This document shows, in pieces, positions 44,974 through 57,210 of a DNA stretch of 64,000 nucleotides. This stretch comes from Basidiobolus meristosporus CBS 931.73 (lineage: Eukaryota > Basidiobolomycota > Basidiobolomycetes > Basidiobolales > Basidiobolaceae). Under the pieces are notes generated by a model. It was not told the origin of the DNA and did not search any database. It worked only from the letters and a program-made list of their open reading frames with translations. Location: positions 1 to 64,000 of the forward strand of contig MCFE01000010.1 of assembly GCA_002104905.1 (NCBI GenBank), written 5' to 3'. Every line of letters begins with the position of its first letter. Position 1 is the stretch's first letter. The translations under genes and the position numbers were made by a program.

Positions 44974-45456
44974 TTTATAATATTTATTCCTATTTCTATC
45001 GATTAGCTGCTTAATCACTTTGTATACAGCGGAGTTGAACTGTCTTTAATAGCAATTAGTTTGAGATCACCCACCCCTTCGTCCCATTCCCCACAGATAC
45101 CAGCACTCACTTAGCATCTCCTCTATGCCAAGTAAATAAAGACGCGGCCGGATGCTCCCTGAGATTTACCAACTGAATTGGCGGATTCCAGAGAACATCA
45201 TCAAGCCAACCAGACATTCACCCGAGATGAAAAAAATCGATCCAAGTGCAGTGTGGAAGGGGAATTGGATTTCATCGAGAAAAAAAAATTCTAAACGCAG
45301 CTTTCTTTTTCGGGATCGGCCTCAAAATTGTCAAAAAAAAAATACGCGAGCCACCCACATTAAAGTGTAGTGAATTTCGCACCGTTGTGCAGTGTGTATC
45401 TATCTTACGGCGGACGGGAACCTCCACATTCTATTCATTAGACACTTAGATACAGA
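44974..45456. other. intergenic; MAK16 promoter
   Basis: 483 bases with ARP1 3' UTR, AATAAAG near 45134 and A-rich runs near 45280 and 45335. No gene is seen. Confidence 0.4.
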
Positions 45457-46638
45457 ATGCAGTCCGACGAAGTAATTTGGCAGGTTATCAACCAAAACTT
45501 TTGTTCTTACAAAGTGAAGTAAGTGGGCCCCAGTTTTTCCTTTTCTCTCTTGGATTCCTTGCTAAACCCTCACGCCCAGGACAAAAACCGGTAATTTTTG
45601 TACGAACGAGTACAATCTCACAGGTCTTTGCAATCGTCAATCCTGCCCCCTTGCTAACAGTAAATATGCCACAATTCGTGAACATGACGGTGAGTTTTGG
45701 TTCAAGAGTGCCTGAAAAATCGACTGTAGATTGAACTGGTTATTTTGTCTGGAAATATTTAGGTATTATTTATCTGTACATGAAGACCCCCGAAAGAGCA
45801 CATAGTCCCGCCAAGCTCTGGGAGCGCGTCAAGTTATCCAAGAACTACGCCCAGGCTCTCGAGCAGGTACGGTTGAGTTTGCTTGAGCTCTGTTGCCCAG
45901 ACCCTGGACTCACCTTTGCTTTTGTTCCATTCGACTTACCATAGATTGATAAAGAGTTGATCTACTGGCCAAACTTCATCAATCACAAATGTAAGCAGCG
46001 TCTGACAAAGATCACACAGTACCTTATCAAGATGCGTAAACTCAAGCTGAAGAACCGTCCTACTCTGGTCGGAATCAAACCCAAAATTGAGAAGCGTGAG
46101 AGATCTCGTGAGATCAAGGCTGAGGCAGCTGCTAGATTGGACAAGGCCATTGAGAAGGAGCTTCTGGAGAGACTGAAGAGTCGCGCCTATGGAGACGCAC
46201 CTCTCAATGTCAATGAAGAGGTTTGGAATCAAATCTTGGAAAGCGAGCAGCTCGAGGTTGAAAGTGACGTTACAGACGAGGACGAGGATATCAGCGATGT
46301 CGAGGAAGAAGAGGAGGAAGAGGAAGACGAGGTAAATATGCTATGTATACATATACTACAACGCACGTTCTAATCCGAAATAGGGTGAGCATGAGTTTGT
46401 CTCGGATATCAGTGAGGATGAGATGGACGATCTTGAGGACTTTGGCGACTTTGATGAATTTGATGACATGGAGGACGCATCTGACAGCGAAGCCGATGGC
46501 AGCTCGGATGATGAGGTTGTGGCCAAGGGCAAGAGAAAGCAAAGCAAAAAGGCCCAGCCAGCCAAGAAGCAGAGAAGACGTGGGGCTCATGTCGAGGTGG
46601 AGTACGAACAAGAAGAGGAGCCTGCTCTCAAGAACTAA
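45457..46638 (+). CDS. MAK16: ribosome biogenesis factor MAK16
   Basis: Five exons: 45457-45518, 45580-45689, 45763-45866, 45945-46331 and 46384-46638; 305 residues. The spliced start [20 protein letters not shown] leads into [20 protein letters not shown], with the conserved Cys that bind a 4Fe-4S cluster in MAK16. [20 protein letters not shown] and [20 protein letters not shown] follow. The C-terminal half is a long acidic tract with DEDEDIS and a basic KKQRRRG signal before [13 protein letters not shown]16 acts in the nucleolus in 60S subunit assembly. Confidence 0.95.
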
Positions 46639-47234
46639 CCCACCACAAGCACTCATTTTTGGCCAGTTGTGTTATCTGTTTGTGACTAATATATAATTTA
46701 GAACCCTTCTCACTCTTTACTTAACACAGTCGCAGTCTATCATAGTATATTGAATGTTTATTATCGATCAAATATACTGTCTAGACATTAATGTACAATA
46801 AAAAGATCAATTCCTGAGTCATACTTCACCACACCGAGAAAGGAAATAGTGTCATATGCCGAGAACAAAGGGATCATTCGAATGGAAAATAAAGTTGACC
46901 AGCCTCCTGCATATTGATGGACGCTGAGGTAGGCATATTCAGCGGGATATAGTGCGTTTCCCGTTAGGATTACTGACGATAAGAATTCGGATAACACTAT
47001 TTAGGAAGGTAAGCCTCAATGCGGATCGAATCTTATCTCTTCGTTTGGAATTGTTTGGAAGGGGGCTTCGATTAGAAAGGTATCGAGCCGACTTCTTGTC
47101 TCAGCAGCCAATCAATCAGGTGGCGAGCCTAAAGATAGCTGCTGATTGTATGCTACTTGAATACTACTTAAAGGTCCATGTGTCATGGCGCGAGGTTGAA
47201 GTGTCAGTTTAGTGATTTGTCTCTACAGGTAACC
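46639..47234. other. intergenic; NCLX-like 5' region
   Basis: Contains MAK16 3' UTR and the NCLX-like promoter. A donor-like GTAAGC at 47010 and an acceptor-like CTACAG at 47224-47229 just before the start suggest an intron in the 5' UTR. A minus-strand frame (46788-46997) is open and mildly hydrophobic but lacks a supported start. Confidence 0.35.
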
Positions 47235-50200
47235 ATGATGTTCGAGTCCTTTCTTCGGCCTCGGTTACCGCTGCTATTTTTTGGATTATTCTTGTTTTTT
47301 GTATGTACTCAAGCTCAAGGGATCGAGTCATTGGATGAAATAGAACAAGAATGCATACACCCGAGCAAGCAGGCTGATCCCTGCCAGTTTGTTCGTATGT
47401 ATTGTGGAAGTGAGGCTGGCCTTATCAATTATCTAGAACTTCGTTATTGCACAGTCTCCCCACAAAACGCTATCTGGTTTTTCGCATTGATGTTGTTCCT
47501 GACAATAGCCTACTTCTATGCATTGTTCAGAGTTAGTGATGTACACTTGACCACTGCTCTGCAGAGTATCTCCGACTACCTCGGACTAAGCAGCGAAATT
47601 GCTGGTCTGACTCTGCTTTCGTTTGGCAACGGTGCCCCCGACTTGTTCACAGCGTTTGCCGGAGTCAGCTCTGGTGATTATGAATTGATTTTTGGTTCAA
47701 CAATAGGGAGTGCTATGTTTGTGCTCAATGTTGTTCTGGGAAGTATCATCATAGCCTCATATTTCCGACACAAGAACGAGGTGCTATCCTTCCTTGAACA
47801 AAACCCCCCGGAGATTCCTCGCGCCGGCTCCTCTTTTGAAGGAGAAGTAGAGCAGCCTCGGCCAGCGAGTAGTTCAGAGTCTTTCGTAAGACTGAGGAGA
47901 AAGCTACAGTCCATTACCAGAGCCCTCCGTCTAGACGCTTGTAATGAGCGTTCTTCATCCTACTGTGTCATACAGTTCAGAGGTAACTCTGTGGATAGGT
48001 TTTCGCATCTCCGCAATATGTCCATCTATACCATCGCAGTGTTCATGCTGTTGGCTATATTTAACGACGGCACAGTTCATTGGTACGACCCCGTAATACT
48101 GTTGGTATATTATGTTTTCTTTTTGGCTTTCTTCATTGGTAGACATTTCTACCTCGAACGAACAGCGAGAAAGAAAAAAGAGGCTAGCTTAAAGTTGAAC
48201 CAGATTACATCTCCTTCGAGTGCACTTTTCCGCGGCGCCTCCTTTGACTCAGTCCGTACTTTCGACAACAACCTAATGGTGTCAGATTCCGCACGGCTCT
48301 TTCTCGACGCAAAGCCAGTGACTCCCGGGATTTCCGAGGGAAGTTTAAAGCAGCCTGTATTCGACATACCACAGCTTATTGTAACACCAGCAGATATTCC
48401 CGAAGACAGGTATATTTTGGTTTTCGGCCCTGAGCAACATTATCTGTATTCTAACTTTCCTTTAGTGATGATTCCCTGAGTAATACACACAAGCGACATC
48501 ATCTGTTCAGAGCCAATAAGCCTAATCCGATAATTACCACCTGTTTTACTGAATGCTCCACCGCTCATGAGGGAGCAATCCCCCCACTCCCTACCATAGT
48601 GATTAGCGCGGAAGAAGAAAGCCTGTTAGATGTGTCTGACAAAGATCAAGAAACCTATGTGGAGGACGAGCAATTCAAACTTGACTTTTGTCATTTGTTT
48701 GATTTGTTGAAGCTACACCTATATCACGATAGTGAGATAATGTATTCCTTAAAGGCACGGTTCCGCTTCACCAAACCAACCACCATATTTCAGTGGATCA
48801 AATTGATTGCTGAAACATCTACTGGGATCTTCTGGATATTCATGATACCAATACGCTGCTTGATCTTCCTATCGATGCCACCTTTTCTATCTGATATGAT
48901 CACTGAGGTGGATGATGATATCCGAGAGGAGGATGAGGATCACCTTGAAGAGATCGCTATGAATTCCGAGAACCCAGAGGAGTATGTTGAAGATGCTGTT
49001 AGCACCAGCATCATACGCTACAGATGTAGCTGCGATATTACCGACAGTGAGAAACAAACAGCAGCAATCGGATCAGAGAGAGCCAAAAGCTCGGATTATC
49101 CACATTCACCATCTCCCAGTAGACTGTTGACTGTACCTAGAATTGATGTAAATAGCGATATACCGCCCGCCTTCAATCTTTATAACTCGAAGCAACGCAA
49201 CTCCATAAAATGCGCCCGTCCTGTCTCCCCCCAAAAAGCATTCATTCCGCCCGAAATGCCAAGTATACAAACTGGAGGTCTGTACACACCTACACCTGCA
49301 CAAAGAGTAGTATCCAACCACAAGTGTGCGTTCGTACCCGACTCGGCCTGTAGCCCTGAATCACGCCATTTGGATTACGGAACCATGTCAGAGAATGTCA
49401 GAAAAGCGCCTTGGTGGTGGCCTCTACCGCGAAAGGCGATGATTCGATTCATATATCATTTGACGCATGTTCCGGTCCATCGATTTCTCAAATATCGTGT
49501 CCTCATGGCGGTCTACCCATTTGTCGCAAGTCTACTGATCATCTTCTTAGCGGGATTCGACATTGAAGGACTGGGCATCCTTGCCGTATTAGTTGTTGCA
49601 GTAGTCTTGATGATCTCCGGCCTTCTTGTAACGCACTCTATTGTGCCAGTTGCCGCGGATTTTGGTCGAGGTTTCGCCGAATATCTAGATGCCAAATCGC
49701 AATTGAGCCCGTTGTCAGGTGGAATGTTCTCACCTACATCTGCTGCAGTAAACTCACCTTCGAATCAGTATTCAAGCGGAGAGGCAGTGTCGCTCTCCAC
49801 AGACGAGAAGAATATCGCCCGGTACCTCAAGTTCCTCCTTATGGCCTACTGCCGCGGAGGATACTCCGAGTGCAAACCGTGCCATATTTCATTTCACACC
49901 ATCAAGGTTGCATCCATCCTGTATCTGTACGAGCTAGTATGCGCATTCATAACGTTCCTCATGTCCATACTGTGGATCTATCTGGTATCGAACGAGATCG
50001 TTGCACTGCTCGCTTCCCTTGGTACCATACTGTCCCTTTCCAAAGCGATTCTTGGACTGACTGTTCTTGCCTGGGGAAACTCGCTTGGCGATCTCTTTGC
50101 TGATGTTGCCATGGCCAGGGCAGGCTTCTTCCGAGTTGCATTCACCGCTGTTTGGGCGGGGCCAATTCAGAATCTGCTCTTGACCTTGGGCATCACCCTT

Positions 50201-50452
50201 CTGATAGGATGTTTCCAGCATAAGCCAGTGGGGGCCGGTCTGAATGCAGCCAGTATACCCCTACCACCGATATCTGCCACAATCTGGTTGGGATTCGCAT
50301 TTTTGCTGTTCAGTGTAGTGATCCTGAGCGGAGCGCTGCTGGGACTCTACTACAAGTTCCGATTACCCCTGTCCTTGGGCATCCTGTTGATCGCCAATTT
50401 CGCCGTTTACCTGATCACCGCCATATTCATGGAGTGGAGAACAGAAGGCTAA
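47235..50452 (+). CDS. NCLX-type cation/Ca2+ exchanger
   Basis: Two exons: 47235-48409 and 48466-50452; 1053 residues. An N-terminal signal-like helix (residues 10-27) precedes a Cys-bearing lumenal part. The alpha-1 repeat at about residues 121-170 has LLSFGNGAPDLFTAF and GSTIGSAMFVLNVVLGS. A very long hydrophilic, acidic loop follows, and the alpha-2 repeat at about 920-975 has LAWGNSLGDLFADVAMARAG. The split GNGAPD and GNSLGD motifs identify the SLC8B1/NCLX branch of the CaCA superfamily, including yeast YDL206W. The membrane it sits in (mitochondrial, ER or vacuolar) cannot be read here. The ATG at 47235 or the next one at 47238 starts the signal-like helix directly. Confidence 0.9.
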
Positions 50453-50842
50453 GCCATCCCACGATGTATATTATTTATTATAAACCATATCCTTGTATCT
50501 TTTCCTTCGAATGTACAATAAACCAATCTCCAACCCCAAATCGCCAATCATCACAATATCAACCGCTATGGGGAAAGAAAGAGCGTAGTGTACTTTGGGA
50601 ACTCTATCCTACGGCTCGCATTTAATGAACAACCACGCACAACCCGGTCGTCTCGATGGACACTGCCAGACGAAATCAAATCCCCCAACTCTACTCTACT
50701 CTACTCGAGGAGGCCGAAAGAAACACCAAAATTATTTAACGAGAAAAAGTGGATACAACTATATACGCTTTTGGGTAGGGACCAAGTGGGAAAGAGGGTG
50801 GGTGGGAGGAGCAAAACTTATACAACGTAGGGAGGGGGTCAC
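50453..50842. other. convergent intergenic spacer
   Basis: 390 bases between the 3' ends of the exchanger and NF-YB. Contains AATAAA at 50517-50522 on the plus strand and a CTCTACTCTACTCTACTC microrepeat near 50690. No gene is seen. Confidence 0.45.
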
Positions 50843-51523
50843 TTAAAACTCAGTAGTGTGTTGCGAATAGGCCTGACCCGAGTAGTAGTTGGGCGGGTAC
50901 GTTGCGTGTTGCAAGTGCTGGTTCTGCTCCTGGGTGCCTTGGAATAGCACGCTCGATGCCTCTCCCCCTTCATCCTCCTTGTAACCGCCGTTGGTTTTGT
51001 CGACCTTGATTGTCTACAGGTGGGAAGGTGAGTGACATAGATACTTTGGAAACCTGTGGGAGCAACCGACTTCGCCTACCTCCCGATACTTCCCCAGGTA
51101 TATCTTCAAGACCTCCGCGTAGTTCTCGAACCCTAGCGACTGCATAGCCCACAGGATATCTTCGCCGTTGATGGTCTTTCTCTTTTCCTGTATGCAACGA
51201 TCGCTCGCTGTGACGAAACAGAGTTAAGGTGAACTAACGCAGTTGAGTGCTCGATCTCTCCCCCTCCTACGCAAGAGGAGAGTAAGGGTGAAGGTGAGGG
51301 TGAGGGTGAGGGGTTGGCTAGTGGGTACAAAAGGATATTCGCTGGTGATGAAGGAGATGAACTCCGACACGCACTCCTGTATGGTCTCCTTTGCCTCCTT
51401 CGCGATCTTCGCATTATCCGGCAGGCTACGTTTCATGATGCGGGCGACGTTGGCGATGGGTAAGAGACGGTCCTGCTCCCGGATGTCGTCGTGTTCATCA
51501 AGCTGGTTTTCCCCTGACATCAT
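50843..51523 (-). CDS. HAP3: CCAAT-binding factor subunit NF-YB/HAP3
   Basis: Three exons: 51523-51339, 51209-51080 and 51013-50843; 161 residues. The histone-fold core reads [40 protein letters not shown], then [20 protein letters not shown] and [16 protein letters not shown], nearly matching NF-YB from yeast to human. The C-terminal tail is Gln/Tyr-rich. NF-YB pairs with NF-YC and NF-YA to bind CCAAT boxes. Intron 1 is AT-AC (see separate entry); no GT-AG alternative keeps the core frame. If intron 1 is retained the frame runs into a stop within the intron and the fold is truncated after helix 2. A Met-Met start leaves 51523 or 51520 possible. Confidence 0.95.
51210..51338 (-). other. U12-type AT-AC intron in NF-YB
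   Basis: 129-nt intron. The 5' site reads ATATCCTTT, exactly the U12 consensus for the AT class. Near the 3' end lies CACCTTAAC, matching seven of nine positions of the TTCCTTAAC branch consensus. About 14 bases separate the branch adenosine from the terminal AC. Splicing here gives ITS-E-A-SDRC, the invariant NF-YB sequence. The nearest AG acceptor (three bases further) would need a donor that is not present. The middle is rich in CCTCAC repeats (51285-51312 on the plus strand). Confidence 0.88.
51285..51312. repeat. GGTGAG microsatellite
   Basis: Four to five degenerate GGTGAG units inside the NF-YB AT-AC intron. On the transcribed strand this is a pyrimidine-rich CTCACC tract. Confidence 0.75.
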
Positions 51524-52769
51524 AAAGGTTTTCTTTTCTGAATGGGGGGGGGGAGGAGTTGGTTCAGGGTAAGTAGGCGCCCTCGAGAGGACGGGAAATC
51601 ACGTCGCTAACAAATGAAACCATGCTTACCCAGTGGACGTATCGATATGCACCTCTGTCGGTATAAGTGACGCGCTTAACGAACCGCCCGACCTGAATCC
51701 CGCTGTGGGTGATATAGGAGAGGCGTCAGCTGGGAAGTGACACGAGGGAGGTCACCTGATTGGTCGGTCGATATCAATCTTCCTTCCCTGATCCCAATTG
51801 GGGTTTTTTTTGAACCCGATTGTTTGATGTGGTCTAGCGAGGTTTCAACCGCGGTATCAGCTCGGAATACATTCGCTCGACCGTTCCTAAAAATATTCCC
51901 TAGGGTGAGCGGCCTTGGTCCCGCGGAGGGAAACCCGATGTTGACAACACCCCAGAGGGCCATGCTACGAACCCACTCCACTGTAGCCTATTCGAACCAC
52001 GAGGGGCACGTTGGTCGCATCCAATGCAGCTCAGAATCCCCTGAACCTGATTCAACGTGGAGCCATTCGCGACTGGTTCTAAACCTAGACTCTGGTCAAC
52101 CGTTCAATCACCGTGACGAGGGGACGCCGATCGCCGTGTCCAAGATGCATCATCACACCCATCAACAGAACGAAGGTTTGGGCCGTACTGGCCGGTCCCC
52201 ATCCACAGTTCGGTGGTCTCATGGGTCTGAGACCAGGCCCCCGAATTGGATCTGGATGGCTCCAATTCGCCAGATGGTCAAACATCACCTGCTGAGGTAG
52301 CCAAGGGTCCTTGGATTCCCATTGGCGACTCCTGGCATATGAGCACTGCCTCGCAAAATTGCATAACCCAGCTCACCAAGTCCATTCTGCATGATATCCC
52401 GGGGGTCGAGGCGGCTCTGTAGCATACAACTTTCACGCCCAGTAACTCCGCCAAGCCCCTATTGGTATGGGGACGTGACGGTGTACTACCCACACTTACC
52501 CGTGTGAATGTGGTGTCAGTTTGCTGAATCACACTTGTTGGACTACTGCTCTATTCCAAATAGTTTATTAGGCGAAGTGGGTCTTGGGAAAGGGAAAAGG
52601 AAAAGGAAGAGGCGGGAAGGATGCTGGGAATAAGGAGGGCACGCTACGCAAGGCCGGCGAATGTGAACTAGGAACACACTACGTGCCCACTGCAAATGAA
52701 GGATGGTTTATTCAAACGGTGAAAATTGTATGAATGTAATAAACTAAACTATTAAAGAATACTCGTAAT
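51524..52769. promoter_or_regulatory. 1.2-kb GC-rich region upstream of NF-YB
   Basis: Lies between the NF-YB start and the HMG-CoA reductase 3' end. CCAAT boxes occur at 51759-51763 (as ATTGG) and 51794-51798, about 240-270 bases upstream of NF-YB. A plus-strand frame of 187 codons (51737-52300) is open but begins without ATG and shows no motif. A perfect 7-bp inverted repeat GGTCTCA-N6-TGAGACC lies near 52218. A purine-rich tract follows at 52588-52621. Function beyond promoter is unknown. Confidence 0.4.
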
Positions 52770-55700
52770 CTACAATTGGCAGGTACCAGGTGCCGGAGGT
52801 TTCGGTGTGGTTTGAGGTTGAGGTTGGGCTCGGTTGTGGATCATGTGGGATTTCACCAGATCACCCGACGCCAATGCAGAACAAAGCGACAGCTCTCCGG
52901 CCAGGACTGCGGCGCAGATGATGCGAGCTAGCTGCTGGGAATTGGCACCAGGCTCGGTGGGATGTGGTCCACGAACCCCCAAGATATCGAGACACGCCGA
53001 CTGAGGGGGTAATTGGGTACCTCCTCCGATCGTACCCACTTCAATTGATGGCATGGTGCAGGTCACCAACAGATCTTGTCCGTCGTTCACCGCCTCCATC
53101 AAAGTGATACATGTAGAACTTTCGACATTCTGGGCTGGGTCTTGTCCAGTGGCGAGGTAAATGGCGGTTAGAATGTTGGCGGCATGAGCGTTGAAGCCAC
53201 CAATTGAACCAGCCATGGCAGAACCAACCAAATTTTTGGAGATATTCAGCTCAACCAAGGCGCTGACCGAGGTCTTGAGGACCTTCTTGACCACCTCTCC
53301 AGGAATCACCGACTCGGCGACAACCGATTTGCCACGACCTTCGATCCAGTTGATGGCAGCTGGCTTCTTGTCAGTGCAGTAGTTGCCACTAAGAGAGATG
53401 ATCAGCATTTCGGGGAATTGCTCCCTCAATGCGACTAGCGCCTTCTCAACGCCCTTGGAAATCATGTTCATTCCCATGGCGTCTCCGGTAGCAGTGACAA
53501 ATCGAATGTATACCAAGCGTCCTGCCAATGTGACCTTGAGCTTCTTGAGTCTTGCGAAACGGCTGGTGGAGTTGAAGGTGGAGACAATGAAGTCGAACCC
53601 TTCTCCCTCGACCCATTTCTTGCAGGCGTTGGCCCGGGTGATATTGGGGAATTCAAGCACCGGTCCTCTGGTCATACCGTCGTTGGTGAGCACGGTAATG
53701 GCCCCTCCGCCAGCATTCATCGCTTTGCATCCACGTGCAGTGGAGGCAACTAAACAACCCTCAGTAGTGGCCATAGGGATATGATAGAGTTTACCATCGA
53801 TATTAAGAGGGCCGGCAATACCCACAGGGATAGGCATATAGCCGATGACGTTTTCACAGCATTGGCCCATCACTTTAGTGTAGTCATAATGCTCAACTGG
53901 GAGCGCACTGTTCTCGAGCGACTTGGTGACTGATGCACGGGAGATCAGGGAGCGGCGAATCTTTACGGCGCGGACATGGTCCTTCAACACCTTCTCAAGA
54001 GCATAAGGAGCGATCTTGCCATTGTTAACGAGGGACAGAACTTCGGAGTCGGTCAACCCGTAGGGTCCTGCCTCCGAGTTCAGCACAGTTAGGCATTCAT
54101 CCACAGGACGAATAACATCACTAGTGGGGATTTCCATCTTTACTGGGGCCTCAACAGGCTTGGAGAGAGGGGCAGCAACTGGCACTGGAGCCTCAGGCTT
54201 GGTCAACGCCTTACTAGCGTTTGCGGTGGACTCACCCTCGTGTTGTTCAGTTTTAGAGAGGTTGTAAAGGTAAGCGTTGAACACCAACGATGCAACCAAA
54301 CAGGCGAAGGTCAGAATATAAACGATGGTATCCTTCATGTACAAGTCGATCAAATGTGCGATGACATACACGGACTCCATCAACTCCCTGGTGACAGACT
54401 CGGAGTTGACCAGGCGGAATACCAGTGGAGCAGAGATATCAACGACAAGTGGATGTTCAGCTTGATGAGTAGACAGAAGACTCAAACCAGACTGAATTGC
54501 TGGCTCACTGAAATCAAGGGAAACGGAGTCGCCAATTGATTCGCTGTTCAAGGGGCTGTATATGTTGAACATATGAATGGCCAAGAATCCGAAGATCATC
54601 AATAGCTTGATACGCGAGATGGTGGGGTTCTCCACCTTCTCGATAGAATCAGCACCAGTGGTATCCTTCAAGGCCTCCATGGTGATTTTCTTGATATAAG
54701 CAGGGCTTGTGTCGTTACGTTCCTTCTTACCGCCGTTCCTTCTCTCCTCACGGATGCGGATCAACTCCAACTTGATGGTTAACACGGCAGTATAGAAAGT
54801 GAAGAGAAAGACGCAATCATAGAATAATATCAAAGCGGCCAACGCCGAGAATTCCTTGAGTCCGTGGACGTTGGAGAATGCGCCACATGCCAATAAGGCA
54901 ATTTCCAGGAAGTAGCTCTTGAGAATGGTGCCACTGACCTTGCTGACACCCGACACCACCTTGTCTTGGACAGAGAGTGGGGTGATAACTCCGTTTTGGC
55001 TTCTAGCGATCGTTTCAACAGTGGGTGAAGACTTGGCGAACAAAACTGCCTTGGTCAGAGTGTATGGCTTCTCGAAGCCAACAGTAATAACCAAGAAAGG
55101 AATTGCCTCGCTTAACATGACGATATTGATTGGGATATTCAAAGCGCGCACGGTGATCAGGGCCAGGATGAACGCGGAGATGCTGGACATCAAAACGGCT
55201 ACCGCAAGAGTGATTTTGGATCCAATTTCACGCATATTGAAGAAGAGAACGGCAATTGTTCCATGCATTAAGATATACGCGATCAAGACCAAGGTGACCT
55301 CGGCACTGTTGGCCTGGTCTACAAGCTCCTTGATCTTGAAGCAAGCATTTACGAATAGGGTCACCAACCAGTGTCCAGTTGTTTTGTCTGAGGCAAGAGT
55401 AGGTGGCACGATATTGGCAACTTGGGCGAGTGAGGCCTTTTCCTCCCACTGAGTGATAAGATTCTTCCCTCTGTCGTCGTTACTGGCAAAGATATAAGAG
55501 AGAACGTAGGTAGAGGAGTCGGTGTTTGTGGAGATAAGATCGTAACTGAGACAAGTAGAATCGTCCAGCTTGAAGCACAGATCCTTGTGGTAGGTATAAG
55601 ACCCCAAGACATCCGAAACAGTCATGTTTTTGGTAAGGTATTCGTCCAACTGAGAGATAGAAGGGAAAACGCCTTGGTTGGGTTCCTCTTCGGAAGCTCC

Positions 55701-55991
55701 GGTAAAGACATGCTTCGAGAGGGTTATTTGCACCTGCTTCATATGGTAACGAGGGGTATTTTCGTATTTCTGAACATCATCAAGCTGGCTAAGGGGGATA
55801 AATTGGTTGTCTAAGCGGACCAAAGTTTCGTTGCTTTGCTTTGGAAGCTGCTCGGCAAAGAGATTGGAGTATCTGATGTTATGCCAAATACCGTAGTACG
55901 CGCAAGAGAACACTATGAAGCATAGGATGATGACTTCTATGGGATTCTTTGCCGACCGCAAGGTAGCAGCTTTGACTGGCGAGACAAACAT
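52770..55991 (-). CDS. HMG1: HMG-CoA reductase
   Basis: 1073 residues, single exon; yeast Hmg1 is 1054. It makes mevalonate from HMG-CoA with two NADPH, the rate-limiting step of sterol synthesis, at the ER. The N-terminal half has about seven to eight membrane helices with a sterol-sensing-like block (roughly residues 225-330). The catalytic half carries [26 protein letters not shown] with the catalytic Glu, GDAMGMNM for NADPH, the Lys in [14 protein letters not shown] and the Asp in [24 protein letters not shown] and the catalytic His near SHMIHNR complete the set. The first in-frame ATG is at 55991; the open frame upstream has no ATG. It lies between NF-YB and a HapX-like gene. Confidence 0.97.
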   Translation of the reverse strand: MFVSPVKAATLRSAKNPIEVIILCFIVFSCAYYGIWHNIRYSNLFAEQLPKQSNETLVRLDNQFIPLSQLDDVQKYENTPRYHMKQVQITLSKHVFTGASEEEPNQGVFPSISQLDEYLTKNMTVSDVLGSYTYHKDLCFKLDDSTCLSYDLISTNTDSSTYVLSYIFASNDDRGKNLITQWEEKASLAQVANIVPPTLASDKTTGHWLVTLFVNACFKIKELVDQANSAEVTLVLIAYILMHGTIAVLFFNMREIGSKITLAVAVLMSSISAFILALITVRALNIPINIVMLSEAIPFLVITVGFEKPYTLTKAVLFAKSSPTVETIARSQNGVITPLSVQDKVVSGVSKVSGTILKSYFLEIALLACGAFSNVHGLKEFSALAALILFYDCVFLFTFYTAVLTIKLELIRIREERRNGGKKERNDTSPAYIKKITMEALKDTTGADSIEKVENPTISRIKLLMIFGFLAIHMFNIYSPLNSESIGDSVSLDFSEPAIQSGLSLLSTHQAEHPLVVDISAPLVFRLVNSESVTRELMESVYVIAHLIDLYMKDTIVYILTFACLVASLVFNAYLYNLSKTEQHEGESTANASKALTKPEAPVPVAAPLSKPVEAPVKMEIPTSDVIRPVDECLTVLNSEAGPYGLTDSEVLSLVNNGKIAPYALEKVLKDHVRAVKIRRSLISRASVTKSLENSALPVEHYDYTKVMGQCCENVIGYMPIPVGIAGPLNIDGKLYHIPMATTEGCLVASTARGCKAMNAGGGAITVLTNDGMTRGPVLEFPNITRANACKKWVEGEGFDFIVSTFNSTSRFARLKKLKVTLAGRLVYIRFVTATGDAMGMNMISKGVEKALVALREQFPEMLIISLSGNYCTDKKPAAINWIEGRGKSVVAESVIPGEVVKKVLKTSVSALVELNISKNLVGSAMAGSIGGFNAHAANILTAIYLATGQDPAQNVESSTCITLMEAVNDGQDLLVTCTMPSIEVGTIGGGTQLPPQSACLDILGVRGPHPTEPGANSQQLARIICAAVLAGELSLCSALASGDLVKSHMIHNRAQPQPQTTPKPPAPGTCQL

Positions 55992-57210
55992 TCTGTGACC
56001 TCTTCCTATGTGATACCAAAGAACAAAATGAAAAAAGTAGAAGTGTGGGGAAGAGACACTGGGAAGGAAAACCAACAGAAAAGAGCCAGGGAGCCAAGAA
56101 ACGCAAGCACTACTTGATTGTTTTATGGAAAATCGGTGTATCAGGTAAGAATAGATTTGGAAATAGTCATTGCTCTGTGGCCGTGAATTAAAACAAGCGA
56201 TATTATCCCAAAACCCCAAAGATTACGAAACGATTGGATAAGGAAATCCGGTAAGATGAGCTCGTGTTCCACACCAGGACCGGATATATATATATATATA
56301 TGTTGAATGGGCCCCCTTCCCAATGGAAGGCACCCTATGTTGTAGCGGTGGTGGTGGAGAGTGTATGCAGTCTAAACAAAGTAGTACAGATGAGATACTC
56401 AATACGCATCAAAGTGACCAGTCATTAAATTTATCTTACACTGCAGGGTCAGAAATTTACACAAGAGCCAATCCCGTATGGCTGTAGTAATGGCCTAGAA
56501 GATTGCATAAACTATCGTCCAAGGCACTTCGATATCGACATATTGGTGTGGTTGACCAAGGGCCTTGGAGGTTTGCTTAGATGTCAACGATTACTCTGCA
56601 GAAGTAGCCAGTATTTTCTAAGCCTTGCCCACCCCCCTAAACCCTCGCATATAATTGCTCAGATGAAACATTGTCCATGCTTTACGATGTCTGGAGCAAT
56701 GGTCGTCTAATCCAGTATTCGTTTGCACGTCGGCCTATTTTCTCCGAGCTCTCTCCCCACAAAGGAAACATGATTGGGTGCAGTGTGCCTTAAGTGCATT
56801 CTAGACCACATACAGTTTAGTCAAGAGCTTAATGACGAAATATATGCTATCTCATCTGTACTTTATGCCGTTTGTATTGGCCGGTATTCTGATGTGTGGT
56901 TTAGATCAGCTGTGCTGTATATCGGGAGTGTCTTCCAAATATGTTCTCTTATCAGATCACAAGTCCAAGTTCATAGAAGAGGCACTTGCCAATCACTGCC
57001 ATTTGAACCAAACATCGTTACTAATATATTGCGAACGATCGAAATGTTTTCGTATAATGGCCACTCTTTTGGACCTGTACGGTTCGGTACCTGGTTCAGC
57101 CTTACTGAGTTTTCCATTTTTATTCCCGGATTTCGACCTCGGATAGTTGTTCTTTCGTAAATCACTTCAACCAATTTCCTTCCCAACCGCTCCATTTCGC
57201 TACCGTCACA
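55992..57210. promoter_or_regulatory. divergent HMG-CoA reductase/bZIP promoter, CCAAT-rich
   Basis: 1219 bases between divergent starts. Six CCAAT motifs on either strand: 56233-56237, 56320-56324, 56468-56472, 56773-56777, 56989-56993 and 57171-57175. Three of them extend to CCAATC, the preferred form for the fungal CCAAT-binding complex. A TA-dinucleotide run lies at 56284-56301. Open frames in this stretch show no protein character. Confidence 0.5.
56284..56301. repeat. TA dinucleotide run
   Basis: Nine AT/TA units in the HMG-CoA reductase upstream region, possibly acting as a core-promoter or nucleosome-free element. Confidence 0.8.

Noticed and set aside
46788-46997. Minus-strand frame between MAK16 and the exchanger as a gene
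   Set aside because: Mildly hydrophobic and protein-like, but it has no ATG near the start, no upstream exon fits, and it overlaps the probable 5' UTR exon of the exchanger.
51737-52300. 187-codon plus-strand frame as a protein gene
   Set aside because: It has no ATG at its beginning, no recognisable motif, odd composition and sits in the NF-YB upstream region. Kept only as an unexplained region.
55992-56219. N-terminal extension of HMG-CoA reductase
   Set aside because: The frame is open upstream but contains no ATG before 55991, and the resulting start fits the usual reductase N-terminus.
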